Below, in pieces: positions 12,881-26,859 of a stretch of DNA of 64,000 bases. A model generated the notes under the pieces. That model was not told where the DNA came from. It was given only the letters and a program-made list of their open reading frames with translations, and did no database searches. This DNA is from Mugil cephalus. Lineage: Eukaryota; Chordata; Actinopteri; Mugiliformes; Mugilidae. Position 1 is the stretch's first letter; each line of letters starts with the position of its first letter. The position numbers and the translations under genes are program-made. The stretch is taken from the NCBI RefSeq assembly GCF_022458985.1, contig NC_061783.1, positions 10,570,413 through 10,634,412 of the forward strand, read 5' to 3'.

Positions 12881-14597
12881 AACATCAATCCACTCTTTAC
12901 ATCATGTTATTAATGGGGTGATGCTTTGCGAAGACAAAAGGTTTTCCCCCATGAAAGAGTGTAGATTTAGTCTGTACTTAAAACTAAAAGCAGCGAAAAC
13001 TACGAAACACTGGTTAAGAGAGATTTAAGGAACCTGGATATTGTGCACATTTTTAGAGGCATAGTGGTAGTGATCTGAGTTTAAAATAACAGCAGTTCAC
13101 TATCTCTAGTTCATCGTGCATCATTATTTTAGTGGCACAATAATACGCAACTGACGAAACGAGAGGCTCCCACGCTGGCCTGTGCTTTCCCCCCACAGCC
13201 TCAGGCACGGCCGCGTGCATAGGTGGAGTTTACAGTAGGCCATCTTCCCCTTAACTCGATCGCCATTCTCACAAGCCACGAAAACAGCTGTCCCTCTTTT
13301 AAAAGCATTCTTTTCCCACACTGAAAGTGTGTGTGTGTGCGTGTGTTTGTGTATGTGCTTTAAAGGCCCCCAGTGAAACCCTGTCTGAGCCTCAACCTGT
13401 TCCTTTAGCGATGATAATGACCACATTATCACGCGCCATCGAACGTCAACAAAAAAAGACTGTCGTGTGCTTTCCAATCACTTTGCGGGCATTGAGACAG
13501 AAAGAGCGGAGAGAAAAGGGCGAAATAAAGATCTGGCACCTCTCGGGGGGGAAAGGGGCGGATGGAGTATTTTATTTCTCTGAGTCGTTTTCCCCCCATC
13601 TCCCCCTTTTGTGAGCGTAGTATGGCCACGGTGAACCAGAGGGCAGGGAAGCCATCTTGGTAAGCTGCCCTGCTGGGACAATTAGCGGGGGGAATCACGG
13701 AGTCAAAAGACAGGCGGCTCAACCTGACACAAAAATATTTGTTGCAAACCAGGGGGTGCACAAATCAATTTGTTTAAAAGAAGAAAAAGGAACACAGGTT
13801 TCGGATTCTTGCGTCGCCCCGTGGTGCGGTTGTGACAACCGTGCACGGTGTTAAGACTCATGTTGAAGTTATTTCCTGTTATTGCGATTTGTCATTCGAT
13901 GCTCTTACGACTAACCCTCTTAAAACAAATTGAGCTCACGGTGGGGGGTGGGGGTGGGGAGTAGTCATTCAGGTGAGCTGTGTGCCAGGATGTGCCTGGA
14001 GCAGCTCCTCCTTGGCTTCCTGTAATTACTGCACGGAGAGGGCACGTCCGTCATCTGTCAGCACGGGACTGATGGACGACTGTGGCAGGAGAGAGTCGGG
14101 AAAACTTGTTCGGGGTGCTGTGATGAAATCGTAAGCAGTCTGCAAGATCCGATGAACAATCGATGAGTCCTGCAACCCCTTACAAACTTTTTTCTTTGTT
14201 GTTGTTATTGCTTTATACGTGCCATAGAGCCAAAGACTGGTGTCATGGCTTATTTTCTTTGCCTCTTGTCTGTCTCTCTCTTCCACATACATTCATACAT
14301 GTGGGGGTCAGGGGGGGGCAACTTTCATCAGTCAACAGACTGAGAGAACCTGGGCCAATGTAATTACACTGTTGGACCACTTCATTCACATTCATGTATA
14401 CAGAACATCTACATACACCAGCAGACACGCTCATTCATGAAATGAGTTGAAAAGAGGAGGCTGGAGTAATGGGTGAGGAGACAGGGGGGGAGGAAGTGCG
14501 TCTGAGTGCTGAGTTTGTTAGGCTCAGCTTTTGGATCGAAGGTGAATTAAGATTACACTTTCTGAGCTGCAGCTCGTTCCCTCCCTCTCTGTCTTTG

Positions 14598-14623
14598 TTC
14601 CACACACACACACACACACACAC
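14598..14623. repeat. (CA)n microsatellite
   Basis: Uninterrupted CA run of about 13 units. Confidence 0.95.
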
Positions 14624-14699
14624 TTGGGTGAGTGTTGATGGATGCTTGGGGTTTGTTAAGTCGTACATCACAGAGGTCATTTAACCTGCCAACACATCT

Positions 14700-14960
14700 G
14701 CCGTGTCTGCCCTCACAACGAGAGGAAGAGGTGGAGCGGAGGGGAGAGATTTATAAAGGCGCGGGGGAGAATTATGCGGGGCGCGAAAGAATGAGACTGT
14801 GATTAGTAACTGGAGTGGATGAAAAGCTTTCATTCAGTCTCACTCTCTCGCGTCGCACAGATGAACCACACACTGCGCTGTGAAGTGGTGTCTTTCCAGG
14901 CGTTTTCTCTAGAGCTGCTCGCGTTATGAGTTCCCCTGCTCCTCCATCAACGTTTGTCTC
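14700..14960. promoter_or_regulatory. Candidate TATA-containing GC-rich regulatory element
   Basis: A TTTATAAAGG box at about 14749-14759 is followed directly by GC-rich sequence (GCGCGGGG, GGGGCGCG) in otherwise AT-rich intergenic DNA. This resembles a core promoter, possibly of a non-coding RNA or an enhancer. No coding exon was found downstream, so the call is tentative. Confidence 0.25.
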
Positions 14961-15815
14961 GTCTCCGTTAAGTACTAGTAATAAAGTTGCTGATTTACGC
15001 CAAGAAACTGTACTGGAGGAGGAGTCTGCATTGATTTTTTTTTTTTTTTTGTAAAAAGCTGTTGATGTTTGTGAGCTGTCATTTCAAAGGGAGAGAGTGT
15101 GTGTTTATTGCAGATCAATTGCTTTTATCCACTCTTCCTGCACCCTGTTGATTTACCAGAGTTGCTTTGTAGGCGATGCGCTACCGTGTCTTCTAATTAT
15201 ACCACACATGTCACGGCATCTCTGCCTGTAACAGTCTTGGTGTGAGGTGGAAAATGTGATATAATCTTACATAACAGCAGCTTGTGACATTACACCACTC
15301 TTTGTGTTGTGTTGTTTAATATTAAAATAGGGGAATTTATCCGCTATAGTCTCTGTTGACACTGCTGCAACATTTTTCACATTGCACAGGTCCTACCTTG
15401 TACCTTGTTTTTCCCTCTTGCTGATTTCTTTAGTGTTTTACCGTAACGCCTTAAAATAAATAAACGGTTTATGATGTGTCACTGTGGGTTCCAAGCGGTT
15501 ACAGAAATCCTCCAACGTCCTCAACCTTACATTCGAGATGCAAAATTAGCCCGCGCCCCAAAGTGCAGGATGAAAAAAGACAGACATATCATATAACAAA
15601 AAGCTGTCATTGGAACTTTAAATAAAATTAAATGAAATAAATTGACCACATTAAATAAACAGTGTGTGTAAGGTTAGCTGTCACCTGATGTTTGTAGCAT
15701 GTGTGTTAAGCTAGTCTAATCAGCTGCTGGCTGTAGCATTATATCTGTGGAATTACATTTAATGCAATTTTTGTAAAGAAAGTGAGTGAGTATATGTCAG
15801 ATTATTGTTTTACAC

Positions 15816-16149
15816 CATAGGTCTTGAACAGGAGGTCCGCGGAACAGGTAGTGTAGGGGGGGTTGCAAAATCTTTGGTTGATTAGACATTCTTTATACAT
15901 CTTTTTATTTAATTTTCCCCACAAATTTAAATTTCTATAAATACACATTAAATCAATCTAACATATTTTAGTAAAGGGATAAGGGGTAGCTTAATATTGA
16001 ATGCAAAAGGATAATAATAATAATGTATATTTATAAATAGCACTTAATAGCACAAGTTTAATATAGAACACATATAGTAGGTAGGGGGTACTTAATTAAT
16101 CTCTCCATCAGTTTGGGTTCTTTGACCTGGAAAACGTTGAAGACCCCTG
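15816..16149 (-). mobile_element. hAT-type miniature element with 8-bp target duplication
   Basis: A 334-bp element. The right end is the reverse complement of CAGGGGTCTTCAACG; the left end is a decayed version (CATAGGTCTTGAAC). It is flanked by TTTTACAC (15808-15815) and CTTTACAC (16150-16157), a 7/8 match expected of a hAT 8-bp duplication. Related copies lie at 34876-35030 and about 54405-54560. No transposase is encoded. Confidence 0.8.
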
Positions 16150-16771
16150 CTTTACACATTCGATGAAACTTTTTAGGAAGCGTAAACATGCAAGGTTATT
16201 TCACTTAAATCTAAATCACAGATGGAGACTGGATGAAGATGTTGACATTTCCGCTTTTTTGTTCTACTTTTAAACGATATGAGCCATCCAACAGATGAGC
16301 AGAGAAACCACTATTTAGCCCTGACTTGTACCATGTGGAGAAGATTGCAGTGGTTCACATGATTATAACTATTTGCCACAGCTGGCGCTGGCACAAAAAA
16401 TACAGACACATCCAAGATGCACGCACACATCACTAGTTTCAAATTACATACACTTCAGTAGTGATGTGTTTGAGACAGCGGGGAGAAAGTGAGACAAAGC
16501 GGAGGAGAGGTGGATGGAGAAAGGATGATAATACCATGCATGTCACGCGTTTCAGCTCCTCTGAGCCTTAATTGTTTTTCTCCATTTGAAGCTGGTGAGC
16601 TTCAACCGCTGAGGAGCACCCGGATAAACGCCGCTACGCTCACTCTCATGTACACAAACTTGTTCCCGGTCTCTCTCCTTGATTAAATCCTGCTCTGACC
16701 GTGATCTCTGTTCTCTTCACCAATAACACTATTCATCCCTCTTTCGGCTCCTCACCACCACCACCACACGC

Positions 16772-16772
16772 A

Positions 16773-16807
<35 letters not shown>
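16772..16807. repeat. (CA)n microsatellite
   Basis: CA run of about 18 units following a short CAC triplet run. Confidence 0.95.
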
Positions 16808-16809
<2 letters not shown>

Positions 16810-17582
16810 CTCAGACAAGGAGATTAATTTACTTGTGTTCATTTTTCAAGTTTTTTGCGTCTTCTCTGTGTTTAATGTGCGCGCGTCCACTGATTGATGC
16901 CCAGAAGCCCTGCGGCATAATCATACACTTCCAGACGTCATTTTTCACTTTCAGTCTTGATGGATGGACTTGATGCATGTGATCACTGCTGTCTCAGCGT
17001 GGGGGGTCTAGGTCATCCTGTGAGTGTGTGTATTTGTGTGCTTATGTGTCTTCTTGGCCAGCAGTCCATCGGTCTGTCTCTGCGCAAGTGATGATTGAGT
17101 AGACCCCCCCCCATCCTCACAGGAAGGAACCTGTACCTGGACGACTACCAGCTACGGCAGCGACTTCTTCATTACTTCCTTTCTGATTGTTTGATAATTT
17201 TATCCTCACATTTTCATGTTGATCGCAACCACTGGTCATCATGAATGTTGTTTCTCACCTTCTCTGTGTAAGCCATGTAAGACTTTCCTCATTCCACAAT
17301 GAATGAAATGACAACTATTTTAAGCGCGTGCTTCTTCCTTTTCTTCTCGCTTATTTCACTCTTGAATGAGAGCACTGTTCTGCTGTGGTTAAATGTTTTA
17401 ATGCCATCTAATGTTATCTGGTCAAATCTTAAATGTCTCTAAAACTGAAATTTTACTCGGTTTCCGTTCATTCAAAAGCCCCAAAGGAGCAATTCTTGTT
17501 TCTGCTTGACCCTTGTTTTACACTGGAGATTATCACACGCAACTTTCCATCAGAGAATGAGCCCTATTTTATTTTGCTTTGA

Positions 17583-17900
17583 GGGGTGATTGATAAGTTC
17601 ACGGCCTAAGGTACAAGGAGATGAGTTATACAGCTCTTCCGGCATGTGCTTGCAGTCCAACCTTTTGAGCGATAAGGCAGAAATTTTGAAGTTGTAGTAT
17701 TTTTGTGTAGTAATCATACTTCGGCCTCAAGGTATTACCACCAAACAAGCCACCAAGTGTCCCCTGAAAGTGGACACTTGTGCTGAAGTCACATCCCAAA
17801 GAGAGACTCTGGAAGATGCCCCCTGCTCTGGAGGACCAAAGCGTAAATGTGGGCAAGGACAAATACGAAAAATAAATTTATTGGGTTTTCTTAAATGAAC
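17583..17900. mobile_element. Possible mariner-like fragment
   Basis: The stretch beginning GGGGTGATTGATAAGTTCAC resembles the terminus of a vertebrate mariner-type element. The following sequence reads like decayed transposase, with no intact ORF. The opposite end and target duplication were not found, so this is recognition from memory only. Confidence 0.35.
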
Positions 17901-20334
17901 TCCTTCTGACTTAGTTCTATGATCTCATCAATTAACCCTCTAATGTGTGCTCTACGTCTGCATGTAGGGTCACTATGACGTATTATACGTAGGCACTTTT
18001 CTGTTCAACACCCCATGCAATAACGATCAGTCATGCATATACATATGCATGCAGAATGACACACACCCAAACCTATGCTATGTTAACTCGCGCTCCTCCC
18101 ACTCATTGCGCTTCACCTCGCCACAAAGCCTGCCATAAAATCCAGGGCCTTGGGGGTGGAGGAAGAAAAGCACTGAGAGATGGCTTGATGTTAAATTGAC
18201 TGGAAAAGAGCTGCTTTCTTTTTTCATGCTAATTGCCGTTGCAACAAATTGTTAATTTATTCCGCAAAGAAATGCAAAACACCCCCAGATTTGGCTGAAA
18301 TGCGTCCCTCGTATAAGGCAAGCCTAAATTGAGCATATCATCTGTGCGTGTGTGTGTGTGCGCGCGAGTGTGTGACAATCAAATCTCTGCATGGAAACAA
18401 ACAGAAATCCTGCTTTACGAGGTCGTCAATCAGAGCTGGGTGGCTGAAGGCACGAAACACATTAGAGAACAAAAAACGCAGGCCAATACACATCCTCAGC
18501 TCTCCTCTGCCGCCTTCCCCGCTCTCTCCCCCTCGGATCCGCGCATTCCGCCCCACTTTCTCGGACGAGGTTCAGGTGGTTTGCGAGGTGATTTCGTGGC
18601 TGCCGTTTTATTGATGGTTCCCGTCAAACATGAAACGCTTCTTTTCCCACCTAACCACACACACATGCACCGCCTCTGGGCTGTCATTCAGGACATACAC
18701 AGACAGCCAGAAACAAGAGGCTGGCGTCAGCTCCGCCAGGCCCGCGAGTCATGTCAGGTCCTGCCTGAACTGCACTCGCTCACAAGCGCACACATTTACA
18801 CACTTATCTTGGATCTTTATAGTGTGCTGCACCCTCCACTTAGCGCTGCTGTTAAAGGTCTTCCTGAACTCATACAAGAGTAGCATCTTCAAAGGAGTCC
18901 GTGCACGCACGCTCAAACACACACCGGAGAGCCACGCAGACTTCTAAGCGGACTTAATCATTTCACATTTAGCTTCAAAGAGACTGTTTAAACACGTACT
19001 TGCTCGCTGTCTGAGAGCGCAGCGGGGGTCCCGCGCGCTTCATATTCAGCTTAATTCTGCATCTTTCAGCTCAGCAGCGTTTCGGCTGTCAACTTGTAAC
19101 AGTGGAACAGCTGAGAGAGAGTTGCAAGGCCGTGTCAGACCTATGAAGCCTCTGATGTGTTGTCATAATGCATTTTTATATTTAAAAACTAACGGATGAT
19201 TTATGGGTTCAGCTCGGAGTTCACTCTCAGTTCAAGGTCTTGCTCCTGCCTCTCCCCTGATGGTGTTACATCTCAGAGCATCCCATCTCCTCAGGAGCTC
19301 TTTGTCGTGACCTGTGAACTCTCAGGGTCATGTAGTCCTGGTGGCTGACCGCAGGCTGACTTTTAACCTCTTTCTCGGTGCGTCTGCAATGTCTCTGGTG
19401 TCACCTGCGCGTGTGTGCGTGTATCTGAGAGGAACGGATTGTGGACGCACAGACAGGCGCATTCACAGTGCAGCAGATGAATGAGTAGTTTAAAAGCACA
19501 TAGTAAATACCTGCACATTCTGTACATTCTGGCCATTGAGACTCTGGCTTTGAAGGCGTCATCCGAGTTGCAGGACTTGTAATTACAGTAGCTCTCGGCC
19601 TCACGGTTGATGCTGGAACAAAGAGCTGCAAGACAGAGACAGAGCAGTAAACACAGAATCTTTAGTGGTTTGTGCTGTGTTTACCCGGACATAGGCAAAG
19701 GCGGTGGTCAGCGTTTTAACATGTGTGATAGTGTGTGAGCAAAAGACGTTGCTGCAAGGAGGAGTCGTGGTGTCACAACGAAACCCTGAATGCAAAAACA
19801 AGTTTTATGAGTCGAGCGCGGATCGTAAAGCTGAAGCAAATTATACACAAATCTCTTGTACAAAAAAAATGTAACAATTTACACTTTCGGGGGAACAGTC
19901 TAAAAATTTGAAGATGTTCAGTTCTCAAAAAAAAAGACGACAAAAACAGTATTAATACTCATCTGATCTTCTAAAACCACTTGTTCTCTCGATCCTGGCT
20001 GATCCTAAGTCTGTATGATTAATTGGGGCATGTTTTGTCCTGTTTATTGCACTAGTGAGTACAGCACTGACTTCATTTCGGGCATGTTTTGTCCCACGTT
20101 GCTTTGTTCATTGCACTAAATCTCATTGTATTTGAAGATATACAGTGGACCCAAAGCCTAAAAATCGATCCACGTCCTTCTTCAAACATTCCACAGTGCT
20201 TCAATTATTTTTCTTATTTAAATAAAACAATAGAGTAATTTTTTAACATAAATGTGAAGCACAGTGTTATTCCCTTTTCATTCCCTTTGCATCCTACATA
20301 TACTCATATTTAATTTAATGTACTGCAAAATTAA

Positions 20335-20630
20335 CATTTTGAGCCTGTCCCAGCTGTCACTGGGCAAGAGGCACGTTACACCTTAGGACAGGTTGCCAGT
20401 CTATCATCGGGCTAACACTGAGAGACAGATAACCAGTCACACTCACACCTATGGCCAATTTAGAATCACCAGTAAACCTAATGACCATGTCTTTGGATGG
20501 TGGGAAGAAGCCGTAGAGAACTTATGCAGACACAGGGAGAACATGCAAACTCCTGACAGAAAGGCCCCAGTCGGTCTGGACTGGAAACCAGAACCTTCTT
20601 GCTGTGAGGCAAAGTTGAGAAAACGCAGCA
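20335..20630 (+). repeat. Dispersed fish retroposon-like repeat, copy 1
   Basis: Contains the phrases CAGGTTGCCAGTCTATCATC, ACTCACACCTATGGCCAATT and CATGTCTTTGGATGGTGGGA, a widespread teleost repeat. A shorter copy at 60877-61094 shares these phrases and has clear insertion boundaries. Confidence 0.65.
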
Positions 20631-21084
20631 TTAAAGCAAAATTATGTAACTATTTTGTTCATGTTATACTGACTTTTAACATGAAACTACTCATTCTTAT
20701 GTGTAATTTATATTAATCTATATGGGCCCTCTGCCGGTGTGAGACCTTTATACTTGTGCCTCGTTAATCTAGCACACTCTGTAACAACGTCACCCAAACG
20801 CCAGATGGCGCTGTATCTTTTTTTTAACAGTCGGGTTAATTTTTATTTCCACTTCCTGCTGCATTTTCAACAACAACTGAAATGTCACGGGACACAAGTC
20901 GTACAAATGTATCTGTATCTCCAAACCTCCTCACTTGACATTTCAGCTTCTTTGTTGATCCAAAACTATCAATTTGAAAATCGTGGAGATGGAAAAGCAG
21001 CCGGAGATACTAACGCAGAAATAAGCAACAGCCAAGTGGACCAATCACAGCTGTGGCGCTTTGCGTCGCTGCAGAGATGCTCAT

Positions 21085-21300
21085 TAACCCTTTAAGACCT
21101 GAACATCCGCCTTCGCATAAAAAAAGACCGCCAGTATTTGAATTACCGTAACTCATCAATGGACAAAATTCAAAGTGTGACTGAACACTGGGAAGATTTC
21201 TGGAAAAAAAAAAAAAAAAAAAAGCTGCCATTATTATGCAAGACCGGGGAGCCCCAGTAAGATAGAGTTGTTTGGAGGAATTTGTTGGGAAAAACAAAGT
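21085..21300 (+). repeat. Dispersed repeat, copy in plus orientation
   Basis: Starts near CCTTTAAGACCTGAACATCC and contains GAATTACCGTAA and GTTTGGAGGAATTTGTTGG. A diverged copy lies in opposite orientation at about 63305-63527. It holds an A-run at 21204-21223. Class unknown. Confidence 0.6.
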
Positions 21301-23410
21301 GAGTTAAACCCTTGAGATGTCACAAAGGTCTTCCAGATAAAAGCACAACTTCCCAGTGTTCAGCCACTCTGAGTTACAGCAATTGAAAAACCACAAGCTT
21401 TAATGAATCGCCCGCATTTCGCCTATGTGTCCCTTTAGTGCAGAAGCATATATTACGCATTACTCTAATGCGTATAATCCTTTATAGCTAGATGCAAAAA
21501 GGAATAAACTTTTTGCATTATACGGCTAAAACAGAAACAAAAATCATTTCAGAGGAGAACTTGCAGCAGATGCAAAACCAGCTATAACTCACCTTAGGAG
21601 GTTAGGTTGGAGAGTTGCTGGTGATTTGAGTGCAGAACTTGACTTTCACTCAAGAGACTGGGATCCAGTTCACATGTGCGATTACATTTTAGTCTTAGTT
21701 TTACAGTTAAGCTTCAGTTTTACGTTCTTTGCTTCCCTGTTCATTGTTTGGTTAGGTTTGGGCAACAAAAACACTTGATTATGTTGTTGATTATATTGTT
21801 GTCATGAGCAAATCAGAGACACAAATCACTTTCATTTTGAGATCTTTTCACAAACTCAAATCATCCTGGGCTGTAAAAGAAAACACTTTCATTCCTGACT
21901 GAAGCTATTTTCCTCTTCAAAGACATCTGACTCCCTCACTGCTTATGTTGCTGTCAGATACTAAAGTTAAAGGCGGCTGAATTATATTTTTTGACTGTTT
22001 GTTCTGCTACATTTTAGACATATTAGAACTAGAGTGAATGAACGGATGAAAATGGACACATAAAGACGCCTGTTCGCTGGTGTTTAAGAGATTCATGTTT
22101 GGATGCTCGGCCTAGATGCACTGCTGTCCAGCCACTGATTGGTCGTTTCTCTTGCCGCTGCCATGACAACCGTGGTTAACATCTAGCTCTGCAATCAGGA
22201 GTTGGAGGTAATTACAAAAGAACTCCTTCAGAAACATTTTACCTCTGAATTTCACGTTCCTCACATTTACACACACACACTTTGGACGTAAGCACTGAAA
22301 GATTATTATTCCAGACAATTAAACCGTATGTGAGAACGTTCTGACAGAATCTGTCAAATTTGTATCCTGCTGACACACCCATTTACACACAGACTCACAC
22401 AAGAAGATTTGTTATCTACTTTAACACACACGCACGCATGCACACACACGCACACACACACCTGTCAGTCTTGCTGGAGCCTTGTAACAGGTCCAACAAA
22501 TAAAAACCTCATGGAGGGAGTGACAACCAGCGTCTGCTGTCACAAAACAGTTTTCTATATTTGGATTATGTCTGTCAGTTTATTCATTCATTCATTCATT
22601 GTTCATTCACTCTGTCACATGTTGTTGTTCTTTAAAAGGAAAGATGTATTTGACTTGTTTTTTTTTTCTTTTCTTTTCTCCAGGTTCTCATGCTTGTCAA
22701 TCAGGTCAGAGTCTGAGTACAGTATGGCCCCTACAACATTTATGAAATTGTGAACTTTGCTTAGTTTGATACACTTTACTTAAACTCATATTTTCCACAG
22801 TACAGTATAAAATGAAACCTTAAAAAAAAATTTTTACATGTTAAAATAAAAACCGATACTATACATAAAATATGCCGTATGTTCTATCATTCTACATATG
22901 TAGAGGTGTTATAACTGTTAAAGGATACAATGGCTTAAAAAGTACTGAAAATGCCCTATGGCCAAATATATAACTACGCTACATTATGCTGTAAACACGT
23001 CACATCCCACCCACGCCCTGAACTGGCACCGTCTGTTTTCCACTTCACCCAGCTACCAGGAAGCATCAATCATTCAGCTATCATTACAGTCAGACACAGC
23101 CAACAATCACACAACACCATGCAAGTCCAGTTCAGTCTGGTTCAGAGTATTTTAAGAAATAAATTCTTCTTTAAAAAAGAAAAAAAAAAACATACAATAA
23201 ACTGCGGTTTACTGTGTTAATGCTTAATGGACTTTAAAAATATAGAAAGTTATACATAGCGATGTAGTCCAGTCATCCAAATGTCTGTTTACCTGCATGC
23301 TGAGGTGTAACACAAGTAGGAGTTTATAGAGATGAGCCATCACAAAGCAATGACATAACTTTTTGTCATTCATGTTTACTGGCACCAAAGGACAGCAAAT
23401 GTATGACAAA

Positions 23411-23547
<137 letters not shown>

Positions 23548-25179
23548 CACTTGTCAACAAGTACTCCAGGCCTATTCACACACTTGCACACACACACACA
23601 AATGGTATGAACAGCGGAGGCAACTGCCAAAACATTAAGTCACGTTACAAGTCATAAATCTCTTTGTCTTTACAGCCTAACCTTAAGGTAAGGGAGACAT
23701 CCTGACGCCAAGGCTACAAGTGACAAATGCACACCTACGCCTACGCATACACGAGCGTGCAGAAAGCTAGGGGATATCACGCAAAAAGCACCACGGCACG
23801 CAAACATGCAATGACTCACACCTGCAAACATGTGTAGCTTCACCGTGTCCATCTTGCATTTCTGCACACACATCCATGTTTTTTTTTTGTTGAGCAGACG
23901 TCTAACAATGCAGTCACTTCCAGGCTACATTATCAAATTTAGACGCTCTGCCTGTAATGAAGCTGTGCCATTCTGTGCTGTGCCACAAACTGATTGTCCC
24001 ATTTTAGCCAGCGAGGAATTTTATTAGCTACAGACTCCCTTATCTACCTGCTATCTTATTTTGATTACTTAATATGTACACTGTCAGGATGACACTTTAA
24101 ATTCATGACAGCTAACTGTGCTCCTGGTTGGAGTTAGCATGAAGGCTACAGTGAATTAGAAAAAAACAAAACAAAAAAAACCCCAAAACAAACGAGAATG
24201 CATAAACAAGATAATGACCGAACCCTACAGCTCACTAAAATCTAACTCTCATACTCTGCTCTTAATCTGGTCTTCCAGAACTCAATTCTGATTTGTTTCT
24301 ACTTCAAAAAAAATAAATAAAAATAAAAATACACGCTATATATATAACTATTCATAAAAAAAATCATAATTATTCATATATTTTGTTATTTTCTTAACAT
24401 AAATAATTTAGTTTTTTTTTAATCTTATTGTAAAAAAAATATTGTTTTGCAGTGTTGTTATTGCACTGGCTAGTTAAAAACTGCACACATCCTGCAGGTA
24501 GGCCTTAATGAAGTATGAAGCACTTCTTTCTTCATAAAGGCCCCGCTCACACAGATGGCATGTTCTTGTAAATGTTAGCTTTAGAAAGCACTGAAAGATA
24601 ACTGGGTACATTAAATACATGCACAAATTGTATGTATTAAAAGTATTTCACTTAATGTTTTCAGAAGAACAGCAATAGTAGCCGACTATATGACTTACAA
24701 ACACTAACAAAATGAGCAATAATCAAATATGATGCAGTGTTGCAAATCCAGGGAGACTTTGAAACTGAAACGTGCATTTTGTTACTCGTGTTTGCAATGC
24801 ATAACTTTGATTTTTACAATGCGGTGTCTTCTCTCGTACACACAGCTCCCACTACTTCTTCTCCAATGTAATGCCTACCTGGTGTGTGGCGCCATCTAGT
24901 GGTGGCAGCGGGAAAAGAAACATCATATTCATGTAGTATTTCCACACATTTATGGGAATAAAACATCATTGGCTGCTGTGATTTATTTGGCCGTTGCCTT
25001 GTCGAAATTTTTATAGAGAATTTAAAAGACTATTAAATTATTGCCAATACGATTAACAAAGCTAAAATATAACTGTCAATTAATCCCACGCAGTAATGCT
25101 GCACAGAATATTTAAACTTAAGCTTTTTTTTTTTTTTAATGTGCAGAATAATTATCTACAGCAGACCACTCGCTGCCTC

Positions 25180-25420
25180 CTTTCTACCACACCCCCTCCC
25201 ATCACCGCCATGCATTCACACAAAACAGACAACTCCCCTTCTTCAGACGAGAGTGCGTTGCCTAGCAACGTGGTGCCGAGTGTGGCCCAGGGGGCGGGAA
25301 CAAGACTCTTGGCTTCCGCAGTAATCACAGTGCATGTGTGTTATGTTTCTGGGCCACGCCAGGTGTGTGCGTGTGGAGGGGGGATGAGTGGGTGGGTGTG
25401 GGGGGGTGTTTGTGTGCAGT
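25180..25420. promoter_or_regulatory. Candidate regulatory element with RFX X-box and GT boxes
   Basis: CGTTGCCTAGCAACG at 25256-25270 has 6-bp inverted arms and fits the RFX X-box (GTTGCC, 1-bp spacer, AGCAAC). It is followed by CACGCC and G-rich GT boxes to about 25410. No coding exon or known ciliary gene lies next to it here. Confidence 0.4.
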
Positions 25421-25456
25421 TACATTACAATAGAGTGAGTACTAGTGCTGCTCTAA

Positions 25457-25478
25457 AACACACACACACACACACACA
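25457..25478. repeat. (CA)n microsatellite
   Basis: CA run of about 11 units beside the candidate regulatory element. Confidence 0.9.
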
Positions 25479-26859
25479 TTCAAACCTCATACACCAAGTG
25501 TTAGATGTGTACTCAGTCACGTTATTTAACGCAAACTACTTCTCTTCTCTTAGTTGATTAGAAATACGTCTCGTTTTTTGGGGTATATTTATAATATTCA
25601 AACATCAAGGTTGGATAGTTAAGTCTCAATTATTCCATTTTTCCATATTCACAAAAAAAACTGCATGTACTTTTAATGAGTATCAGTGTGACTGGGTACA
25701 TCTGAGTGAGACAGTGCCATTGTATTGCCTTGGCTGGCTGCCTATAAGCCTAAATATTTCCCTTGTGTGCCAGAGGCATATCCTCAGTTGGCTTTCTGCT
25801 AATGATGTTTTCTGCTTGGTGAACCAGGGCTGTGACTCTGCTTTGCTAAAAGTCACCGTTCTGGAGAGCCCCTTGCCTGGGACTGTACAGGCCCACTGCG
25901 TCAACACATAGCTTTGGTTTGCTGGGAAGAATTTAAAATGTCATTTCTTTTCGAAAGAAGGGTTGTCACGTGAGCGGGAGACGTCGCGTCTGTCTCCAGA
26001 CTGTGTCTGCTGCTCACTTCCTGCTAAATACCACTCATTCAGTCCTGACCTGAACTCTTTCCTCTTTCCTGTACACTTACTAAACACCGATGGTGTCTCT
26101 TTTGATAACAAGATAGTGTCACATCTGAATTTGAGTTACATCAATTAGGTTGATTACATATTATTCTGATTTGTAGCGGTATCTATTTTGACATTGATTT
26201 GTTGGTAGCACTGATTTTGACAATAAAATGTAGTTAGACTATAAAAATGTATAGCCAAATGTCAATTCTTGTCAATACTTAACTGAAGATGCAAATCAAT
26301 TTACTGAAGAATAAAAGTCAAACATAGGTTTTTTTTAAAAAAATTAATGACTGTTCTACTGTATTATCAGAACTGCTATAAATATATTTTCTGTTAATTA
26401 ACAATTAAAATGTTGCATTTGTTGCAAATACATATCCTCAAAACTATTTATTTTGATGTAGAATTTTTCTTGAACTGTCTAGAAATCAGTGGAAAAAAAT
26501 GTAGAAAAAATGTTTGAGGAATGAATGAGCAACAAATTTCCTGCTGAGCAATCAATCTATAGTTTATCTCAGTCTTGAACTGTCTAATTTTCTACCACAT
26601 GACCTTTAAAACCACCTTAACATGTTGGACGTATGAGGGAAAATACAGAAACGGGCCAAATAAATTAAAGTATGTCCAGATATATGTTGCATTTTTTTTT
26701 TGTAGTTGTGTCTTTATAGTAATGACATTTTAGTTCCTGCCTTATTTTGTTTTCAAAGTGCCATCGTCAAAGTAATAACACGCACACACCTCCCTTTCCC
26801 GTTCGCCCAACCCCCCACAGCACAGAAGTCACCGCCCTTCCCTCTCGCTGCCTCTCACA

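Noticed and set aside
18329..18883. 184-codon ORF in the sp8-sp4 gap
   Set aside because: Starts in a GT repeat, contains CA-rich segments, and shows no recognisable domain or codon pattern.
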